Source: an uncultured Cellvibrionales bacterium
GTDB lineage: Bacteria > Pseudomonadota > Gammaproteobacteria > Pseudomonadales > Porticoccaceae
Direction of reading: 5' to 3'
Length of the DNA: 64,000 bases
Assembly: GCA_913031145.1 (NCBI GenBank)
Contig: CAJWCO010000007.1
Location: 1-64,000 of the forward strand
Shown here: in pieces, positions 58,124 to 64,000 of the stretch
How the letters are laid out: the number at the start of each line of letters is the position of its first letter
How positions within the stretch are numbered: the first letter of the stretch is position 1
Program-made: the position numbers and the translations under genes
The notes under the pieces: model-generated
What the model was told of the DNA's origin: nothing
The model's database searches: none
Seen by the model: only the letters and a program-made list of their open reading frames with translations

Positions 58124-59902
58124 TCATGTTCTGACGAAGTCCACGCCACTCATTGACTCTAAGCACGTGGCACCGTCTCCCAAACTTCGCAGTAAGCCAT
58201 CATTACGAGGCAATATCTGAGTTGCAAAAAATCGTGCAGTCGCGATTTTATTGGTATAAAAACGGTCCGTAGATCCATCGTCAATCTTACGTTGTGCTGC
58301 CGCTGCAAGCCTCACCAACAACCAATAACACAAGGCATTACCGTAAAGCAGCAGGCAGTTGTAAGCGATCGCAGGCGCATCGTCAGGATGAGACAACACC
58401 TGATCCAAGGCCTCTTTGCACTGACGAATTGCCCGTTCTAAAGACGCCACGAGTAGAGTGAGAGATGACGCAGCATTGCTAAGCTCGGCGACCGTTTCTT
58501 GCATCGCAACGATTAAAGACGAAAGGCCCTCACCCCCATCGCGCAAACATTTTCGACCGAGGAAGTCTAGTCCCTGAATTCCATTCGTTCCTTCGTAGAT
58601 CGGCAATATACGCGCATCGCGCATGTGCTGCGCGGCACCTGTTTCTTCAATAAAACCCATACCGCCGTGCACCTGCACACCCAAAGATGCGACCTCCATC
58701 GACACCTCGGTACACCATCCTTTCACCAGTGGCGTCAGTATTTCAACCCAGCACGCATCTCGCTTACGGCAGGCTAAATCAGAGTTTCGACGGCTACGAT
58801 CTTCTGCAGCAATCGCAAAAAATGAGAGTGCACGCCCGCCTTCGACAAGCGCGCGCATCTGCATCAACATGCGCTTTACATCAGGGTGGTGAATGATAGG
58901 CGCGTTCGTATCATGACCCTCGATGCGGCCTTGTACGCGGTCAGAAGCATACGCTACAGCTTGCTGATACGCGCGCTCGCCAACTGCCACACCCTGATGA
59001 CCCACCGCTAGGCGAGCATTGTTCATCATCGCAAACATGCACATCAAACCACGATTTTCAGGACCTACTAAATACCCAACCGCCCCTCCTTTATCGCCGA
59101 AAGCCATCGTGCACGTCGGACTCGCATGGATCCCCAGCTTATGTTCAACACCCACTACCGCAACATCATTGCGTGCCCCAAGACTCCCGTCAGCATTAAC
59201 CAGATACTTCGGCACCAAAAACAACGAAATACCATTGTTCCCACCCGGTGCTCCAACAATACGGGCCAATACTAAGTGAATAATGTTGTCTGCCAACTCG
59301 TGATCACCCCAGGTAATATAGATCTTTTGCCCCTGAATCAAATAGTGATCCCCATGGGGTTTAGCTTTGGTCTGCACGGCGGACAAATCCGTGCCTGCTT
59401 GTGATTCGGTTAGGTTCATCGTCCCTGTCCATGTCCCAGCGATTAATTTTTCCAAATAGGTCTTTTTCTGCTCGTCAGAGCCATACAAACTGAGAGCATG
59501 AATCACCCCGCGCGAGAGCATGGGTAAAAGGCTCAATGCAGTATTGGCAGACTGCAACATTTCCTGCGTTGCGAGATCTACGACACTCGGCAACCCAGCG
59601 CCGCCGTAATCACTGTCGCCGTTGAGACAGCACCAACCACTTTCGACCATTTGGTCGTAAACTCCGTCTAGAGCAGCTGCAGTCTGCACAGTCCCGCCTT
59701 TAAGCTGCGTACCCTGACCGTCGGCAGTATGATTAGTGGGTGCAACAATAGTTTCGAAAAACTTGGCTGCCTCAACGAGAACAGCATCGACCACATCGCG
59801 AGAGGCATCCTCAAAGCCTGACAGTTTACATAACGTATCGTAATTCACTATTTCGTCTAGAATTAGAGAAATATCTCGCTGCGGTACTTGATACATGGAC
59901 AT
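58124..59902 (-). CDS. Acyl-CoA dehydrogenase with C-terminal extension (DmdC-like)
   Basis: A 592-residue acyl-CoA dehydrogenase of the long DmdC/AidB-like subgroup, which includes 3-methylthiopropionyl-CoA dehydrogenases. The N-terminal helical extension precedes GTMNLTESQAGTDLSAVQTK (FAD/substrate site) and IYITWGDHELADNI. The catalytic Glu is present in ILPIYEGTNGIQGLDFLGRK. The C-terminal ~130 residues form the extra domain. True DMSP-related function cannot be assigned without a dmdA/dmdB context; none is seen here. Convergent with the DUF2970 gene. Confidence 0.88.
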   Translation of the reverse strand: MSMYQVPQRDISLILDEIVNYDTLCKLSGFEDASRDVVDAVLVEAAKFFETIVAPTNHTADGQGTQLKGGTVQTAAALDGVYDQMVESGWCCLNGDSDYGGAGLPSVVDLATQEMLQSANTALSLLPMLSRGVIHALSLYGSDEQKKTYLEKLIAGTWTGTMNLTESQAGTDLSAVQTKAKPHGDHYLIQGQKIYITWGDHELADNIIHLVLARIVGAPGGNNGISLFLVPKYLVNADGSLGARNDVAVVGVEHKLGIHASPTCTMAFGDKGGAVGYLVGPENRGLMCMFAMMNNARLAVGHQGVAVGERAYQQAVAYASDRVQGRIEGHDTNAPIIHHPDVKRMLMQMRALVEGGRALSFFAIAAEDRSRRNSDLACRKRDACWVEILTPLVKGWCTEVSMEVASLGVQVHGGMGFIEETGAAQHMRDARILPIYEGTNGIQGLDFLGRKCLRDGGEGLSSLIVAMQETVAELSNAASSLTLLVASLERAIRQCKEALDQVLSHPDDAPAIAYNCLLLYGNALCYWLLVRLAAAAQRKIDDGSTDRFYTNKIATARFFATQILPRNDGLLRSLGDGATCLESMSGVDFVRT

Positions 59903-60040
59903 AAATCGCCTCGGCTACGCGTTCAAATTGAGTGAAATTATTTCGCCACTCTCTAACGCGAGTGTCGTTAATTTTGTCGAAACTGTAAACCGCTGTATGT
60001 GACTCACGGGTCGCCGTCAAAGAACCCTGTCAGGCACTCA

Positions 60041-60469
60041 TCACGTCATTTCAGCAGAAGATAGATTCGCTAACTCTTCCGGCGCTAAGGTAGTTTTATA
60101 AACCCAGAAAAGAAACACAAATTGCAGGGCCAGGCGGATGTACAAAAATGTCGGACTAAACTCTGGGAACAATGCAGGGTAAACCGCCATATAAATATTT
60201 ACTGGGTAAACTGCCACAAGCAAAAGCATCAGACACGCACCCACCCAGCGACGCAAACGCGGGAAGTAAATCCCAATCCCACCCACAATCTCCAATACAC
60301 CGCTGACGTATACTAAACCAAGATGGAATGGCATAAATGGGGGCATAATATGCAGGTAAAAGTCAGTATCAAAAAAGTGACTTAAGCCGATACCGATAAA
60401 AAAGAGAGACAGCAAAACCAACGACAGCGCTCTTTTTCGAGATTTTGGCAGAGCAAAACTGTGTTCCAT
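60041..60469 (-). CDS. DoxX-like small integral membrane protein
   Basis: A 142-residue four-helix membrane protein. Hydrophobic helices lie at about residues 15-35, 50-72, 78-100 and 108-128. GIGLSHFFDTDFYLHIMPPF then MPFHLGLVYVSGVLEIVGGI is typical of the DoxX/MauE group. The start at 60469 (MEHSFALPKSRKRALS) is chosen as the only ATG near a G-rich site; an in-frame GTG lies at 60511. Function unknown. Confidence 0.75.
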   Translation of the reverse strand: MEHSFALPKSRKRALSLVLLSLFFIGIGLSHFFDTDFYLHIMPPFMPFHLGLVYVSGVLEIVGGIGIYFPRLRRWVGACLMLLLVAVYPVNIYMAVYPALFPEFSPTFLYIRLALQFVFLFWVYKTTLAPEELANLSSAEMT

Positions 60470-60544
60470 ACCCACCAAATACCCCCCTATTATTTTTTTC
60501 AACGCCCTCACGTTCGAGCAAACGCTGTCAGCCGTAGGTGATTG

Positions 60545-62392
60545 TCAAAAAATCGTAACACTGCCGTACGTTTCTCGCAGATCATTGCGAATCTTTTGCT
60601 GCTCCTTTGAAATATCAAAAACCTCACAACGACCCTCATTCCAACGACGGTATCGCGAGATGTCTGGATCGCCAACGTTAACCAGTGATTCCCACACGAT
60701 CAAGCATTTTTCCAAATCACTGGCCACTTCCGTGTTCACAACTTGCGCCAATAACGAGTCCAGATCTTCATCTTCAGACGCAAGAGCCAAATCTGCATCC
60801 TTATCGAGCCTCAAGAAAACACGATCATGCGTCGAATACGGCTTCCAAGGTATGGGTAAACTCCCATTTGGGTCGCCGGTCTTGGCAAAGTGCGTCCATG
60901 TCGACATCATCGTCCGCTCCATCTGATTGCGTGCCTGTCCTTTGGGGTACACGTAACGACTTACAGGGCCGTAACGATAGTCACCCGTCAGAAAGGCGAC
61001 ATCAACACCGTGGGCCGCGCCCAGAAAGTTGGGTATATCGGCAAAAAACGAAGCGCGTTGATCATCCCAATCGAAGCGATAGGCAAACAACTGCTGATAC
61101 CCTGCCAGCTGCAATGCCCCAAGCGCGTTATCGACCGCTCTGAGTTTCCATGCGTGCGAACGCACACTCACCCATAACGCGTAAAGCGGCTTATTTTTAA
61201 CCTTCACTACAGGGGGTAGCCAGCGCGTGAATGGATAATGAGTCGCCATAAAATAGCGGTGTAACCCCAACCAAAATGATAATTCGTCTCTTGTCGTACC
61301 CGCAATGACAGGCACGTCTTTACGGTATTTGGGGTTGTGCAACGCCGCCTTCAAACCCTCGCTTGGAATGACGATATTATCTGATGTGGTCAATGGCATG
61401 TAGTCATTGTCTCGGGCGTCTACGTAGGCCGCCACCAGATCGTTTGCATCCAGTGCTTTAAGCTTATCCCGCAGACTAGGCCAAGACGACTGGTCATATT
61501 CTGAGGGCGTTACGGTGTCCGGGTTTGTGAACAGGCGGTTCACCATCTGCCATGATCCGCGGCGCACGAGCGGATCTTGATTTTGAGCATTGTATGCACT
61601 GGCCGGTGTGGCGCTCGTTAGGTATCCCGACTGAGCGATGGCACGATGAAATAGATGATCAGCTAACGGCGATGCCAAAAGCGCAAATACATTATGCCCA
61701 CCGGCAGACTCTCCGAAAATAGTCACATTTTTGGCATCGCCGCCAAAATGCGAAATATTCGTTTGTACCCACCGCAAAGCTTCAATCAAATCTAGGGTGC
61801 CAAAATTTGATGTCTTGTCGATTCCCTCTTGAAGCGATTGTATCGCCGGGTGAGTCAACCATCCCAGCGCTCCGAGTCGGTAGTTAACCGTGACGACAAC
61901 GACGTCTTCTTGAGCCACTAAGCGAGAAAAATTGTAGTAATCTTTGGACCCCGATACATTCCCCCCACCGTGAATCCAAAACATTACTGGGTGGTCACGT
62001 GATGTCGAATTTAGCGGCGCTCGAATGTCTAGGTACAAACAGTCTTCGCTCCCAACAACCCCCTGCCCCGGCACACCTCCATACTGACTTGCTTCTTGCA
62101 TGCATGCTGTCGTTTTCGCTTTAGGCGGCAATGGGTTCGCGCCCGTTAATGTTCGCGGCGCGCGCCAACGCAATTCGCCAACAGGTGGCTGAGCGTAGGG
62201 AATATCTTGCCATTCGATCACCGATTTGTCCCCAACGCTGACAATCTGGCCCCGTGTAACGCCACTAGAAGTCGCCACCGAAACCGCTTGGGCGTCTTCT
62301 GAACTTGGGAAGTGACAAGCGGGCAAATAAAAAACAGAAAATAAAAGCACTAAAAGCGCACCCACACGCCTTTCTTTTAGATAGCCTTTCAT
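60545..62392 (-). CDS. Type-B carboxylesterase, predicted lipoprotein
   Basis: A 615-residue alpha/beta-hydrolase of the carboxylesterase/lipase (PF00135) family. A signal peptide ends in the lipobox LPAC, so it is a lipoprotein of the cell envelope. The oxyanion hole is HGGGNVSGSKDY, the nucleophile Ser is in IFGESAGGHNVFALL, the Glu of the triad is in AGTTRDELSFWLG, and the His in GAAHGVDVAFLTGD. The start ATG 62392 (MKGYLKERRVGALL) has AAGGA upstream; 62452 is an upstream alternative that would bury the signal peptide. Likely hydrolyses esters of lipids, phenolics or terpenoids; substrate unknown. Confidence 0.88.
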   Translation of the reverse strand: MKGYLKERRVGALLVLLFSVFYLPACHFPSSEDAQAVSVATSSGVTRGQIVSVGDKSVIEWQDIPYAQPPVGELRWRAPRTLTGANPLPPKAKTTACMQEASQYGGVPGQGVVGSEDCLYLDIRAPLNSTSRDHPVMFWIHGGGNVSGSKDYYNFSRLVAQEDVVVVTVNYRLGALGWLTHPAIQSLQEGIDKTSNFGTLDLIEALRWVQTNISHFGGDAKNVTIFGESAGGHNVFALLASPLADHLFHRAIAQSGYLTSATPASAYNAQNQDPLVRRGSWQMVNRLFTNPDTVTPSEYDQSSWPSLRDKLKALDANDLVAAYVDARDNDYMPLTTSDNIVIPSEGLKAALHNPKYRKDVPVIAGTTRDELSFWLGLHRYFMATHYPFTRWLPPVVKVKNKPLYALWVSVRSHAWKLRAVDNALGALQLAGYQQLFAYRFDWDDQRASFFADIPNFLGAAHGVDVAFLTGDYRYGPVSRYVYPKGQARNQMERTMMSTWTHFAKTGDPNGSLPIPWKPYSTHDRVFLRLDKDADLALASEDEDLDSLLAQVVNTEVASDLEKCLIVWESLVNVGDPDISRYRRWNEGRCEVFDISKEQQKIRNDLRETYGSVTIF

Positions 62393-62590
62393 CTGCAAAG
62401 TTTCCTTAGTAGCCATGGTACAAATGTGTGCATACAGACCCGTGGTCTTCACCTATGAGCTCTGCCCCAGTCACAAGTGATCGAGTCGGCAATCGCCGCA
62501 TAGCATCATAGCTGTATAGTATAGCTCTCATATCGCAAAATTGGGCCTTATTTGCACTCTAACGAAGAGCCGACTTGAATTCTTAAATAC

Positions 62591-62609
62591 GAATCATTAT
62601 TATTATCAT
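62591..62609 (+). promoter_or_regulatory. Fur-box-like A/T repeat upstream of two small genes
   Basis: GAATCATTATTATTATCAT reads on the other strand as hexamers GATAAT-AATAAT-GATTCG, two of which fit the NATWAT Fur unit. It lies 30 bases before the small-gene ATG, in promoter position. Two good hexamers of three is only suggestive. Confidence 0.35.
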
Positions 62610-62639
62610 ATAAGCGTATTTTCACCCAAGGAGAACAAC

Positions 62640-62882
62640 ATGGCATTTAGACCACGTAAATCGCAGCACGACGCTGAATCGATTGCGGTTTCGCCCTATT
62701 GCGAATTATGGAAGTGTGAGGGATGTGATAATTTACACTTGGTTCTTGGCGATATTTCTATCAAGCTCGGTTGGGAGCACATTGTCGGTATTGCCAATAC
62801 GCTGAACCTCGCACTCTATGAAAGTGCTGCAACAACGGCATCTGTAAAAGATCATCATCTCTCTGAGCGCGTGGTTAACTGA
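62640..62882 (+). CDS. Small hypothetical protein with a cysteine cluster
   Basis: An 80-residue protein I do not recognise. PYCELWKCEGCDNLHLVLGD (residues ~18-38) holds three Cys in a C-x4-C-x2-C array that could bind a metal. KLGWEHIVGIANTLNLALYE follows as an amphipathic helix. The ATG at 62640 follows AAGGAGAACAAC, an excellent ribosome site, so a longer reading from 62541 is rejected. It overlaps the next gene by one base (TGATG). Confidence 0.65.
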   Translation: MAFRPRKSQHDAESIAVSPYCELWKCEGCDNLHLVLGDISIKLGWEHIVGIANTLNLALYESAATTASVKDHHLSERVVN

Positions 62883-63175
62883 TGATGTACCAGATCCATG
62901 CGCGACTCGTGGGAAAGCAACCACAACTCGATATTATCGACGCCGCGACAGGATCAACCTGTGTCTCTTGGCGCTACAGCCAACACCAGTCTGGTGACCA
63001 CAGTGAATCGTTGGAAATTAAACGGCTTTTTCGTCAACTGTTTATACTTGGATGCAAAGAAAGACTCCGCATGGGAAGACAGCAAAGTCCCGGTGTTGGA
63101 GTAAAAAATCGTCTGGTGATTGATTTGAATAAAAACATCAACTCGTGGGAGCTACCGCCATCCACTCAGTCTTGA
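62882..63175 (+). CDS. Small hypothetical protein coupled to the preceding gene
   Basis: A 97-residue protein without a family I recognise. It is basic in the middle (ERLRMGRQQSPGVGVKNRLV) and has ITGS-like beta-strand patterns at the start (YQIHARLVGKQPQLDIIDAA). The start overlaps the previous stop by one base, indicating translational coupling. Its last ten bases overlap the end of the convergent gene at 63166. Confidence 0.55.
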   Translation: MMYQIHARLVGKQPQLDIIDAATGSTCVSWRYSQHQSGDHSESLEIKRLFRQLFILGCKERLRMGRQQSPGVGVKNRLVIDLNKNINSWELPPSTQS

Positions 63176-64000
63176 CTCAACATAAACGCGATAAGACCGA
63201 GAATTATCACCTGAACGATCATTAACGGGCGAAAGCTTCGCACAACGTCAATGACATGTTGAAGTTTATGCAAATGCTCCTGCAGCAATTGTAGGGGTTT
63301 TACGGGCTCCTCAACAGGTTCCAACGTAAAGCGGAACATGTCGTTACAGCGCGTTTCATCGATGAGTGGGAAAATGTAGTCTTCACTACTCATCGATTCT
63401 CTCTCTGTTGGCAGGAGATTATCGAACGTCTCTTCGATCAATCGCCACGGGGTCACTAAAACGGTGGTAGTTAGTCGACGATACTGCCCTGAATTTATAT
63501 CCGCGGTCAAAGTTTCCATCATGCTACGATCGACCAGAATGCGAACCATCACATAAAACTTGCCCTGCCAACCACTCTTGACGCTAGCCGTCGCGTTTAA
63601 TTCTTGCCCCTGCACATGACAGATTTCTACAGTGACCGCCGTATCATCTGGCAAACCGCACCGCAACACGCCATCCCAAGTTGGGTCGGTGTCGGCGTCG
63701 GCATCAAACTGATAAAGCTCCTCAGGTATTTTTACATCGAAACGAGACAGGTGACCCACATACTCGGCCTGCCGTGTAAAGTCGAGTTGATGAGCCACGG
63801 CCACATAAGTCTTGGAGTGATCCTGATTCTGCCAATCCAGTAAATTTGTCTCAATCCGCAATTGCTTACCCATCAACTGCGGGTTGCCCGGTTTTGCCCG
63901 ACTAAAATACCGCGCATTGGCACCGTCGCCGAGGCGTAAAAACTCCCAACTTTCAAAAATACTCGCATCAGGTTCGACTTGGAAGCGATCGAGTGGAAGT
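63166..64000 (-). CDS. Hypothetical tail-anchored protein, 5' end beyond the window
   Basis: The frame is open to the right edge, so at least 278 residues belong to a longer protein. The edge part reads LPLDRFQVEPDASIFESWEF then LRLGDGANARYFSRAKPGNP. An ATG at 63876 is internal, not necessarily the start. A single C-terminal transmembrane helix (PLMIVQVIILGLIAFMLS) ends the protein and a preceding helix (LQLLQEHLHKLQHVIDVVRS) may be a coiled coil, so it is a C-tail-anchored inner-membrane protein. I do not recognise the cytoplasmic domain. Confidence 0.65.
   Translation of the reverse strand, partial: LPLDRFQVEPDASIFESWEFLRLGDGANARYFSRAKPGNPQLMGKQLRIETNLLDWQNQDHSKTYVAVAHQLDFTRQAEYVGHLSRFDVKIPEELYQFDADADTDPTWDGVLRCGLPDDTAVTVEICHVQGQELNATASVKSGWQGKFYVMVRILVDRSMMETLTADINSGQYRRLTTTVLVTPWRLIEETFDNLLPTERESMSSEDYIFPLIDETRCNDMFRFTLEPVEEPVKPLQLLQEHLHKLQHVIDVVRSFRPLMIVQVIILGLIAFMLSQD

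Overview
This 64-kb window looks like the chromosome of an aerobic, probably marine gammaproteobacterium. The evidence is a Pseudomonas-like gltA // sdhCDAB-sucAB-lpd-sucCD block, MiaE, NfuA, AcnB, a cobalamin-type MetH, a LexA site matching the E. coli consensus, and abundant acyl-CoA metabolism. Base composition is near 50% GC. I see no tRNA, rRNA, CRISPR array, insertion sequence or prophage.

Layout. 1-12.6 kb (minus strand): a branched or terpenoid acyl-CoA degradation cluster of the Atu type. It has a biotin subunit (cut by the left edge), enoyl-CoA hydratase, carboxyltransferase, AtuA, two acyl-CoA dehydrogenases and a glutathione S-transferase, and is preceded by an AraC-family regulator. 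The cluster is interrupted at 6.4-9.5 kb by decayed DNA holding MFS-transporter remnants and a broken strictosidine synthase/SMP-30-like gene, with one intact small SCP2 gene between them. 13.9-16.2 kb: imuA-imuB behind a LexA box. 16.2-17.7 kb: an AMP-forming acyl-CoA ligase. 18.2-22.1 kb: an operon for a glycosyl-glycerate solute (phosphatase, GT81-type synthase, GH13_18 phosphorylase). 22.3-29.1 kb: metY, an exported EEP-family hydrolase, a membrane-anchored retropepsin-like protein and a large DUF349 protein. 29.2-32.4 kb: dnaE2 behind a perfect 34-bp palindrome with a consensus LexA box, so the whole ImuA/ImuB/DnaE2 mutasome is encoded here at two separate SOS loci. 32.5-45.1 kb: the TCA block. 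45.2-50.1 kb: an RND efflux pair and miaE. 50.5-53.9 kb: acnB and nfuA. 54.1-57.8 kb: metH, split by a frameshift. 57.8-64 kb: DUF2970 protein, DmdC-like acyl-CoA dehydrogenase, DoxX-like protein, lipoprotein carboxylesterase, two coupled small genes and a tail-anchored protein cut by the right edge.

How the genes fit together: acyl-CoA breakdown products from the Atu-like cluster would enter the TCA cycle. The glycosyl-glycerate operon carries both the making and the phosphorolysis of the solute. metY and metH both belong to methionine synthesis. The most notable observations are: (1) metH is out of frame at an A8 run that is also a canonical -1 slippery heptamer, and the Asp of its B12-ligand motif DxHxxG is Tyr; (2) the SOS mutasome is split into two LexA-box loci; (3) pseudogenes are concentrated inside the Atu-like cluster. 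I found no convincing wholly new system. Functions are family-level assignments by eye; no database search was run.
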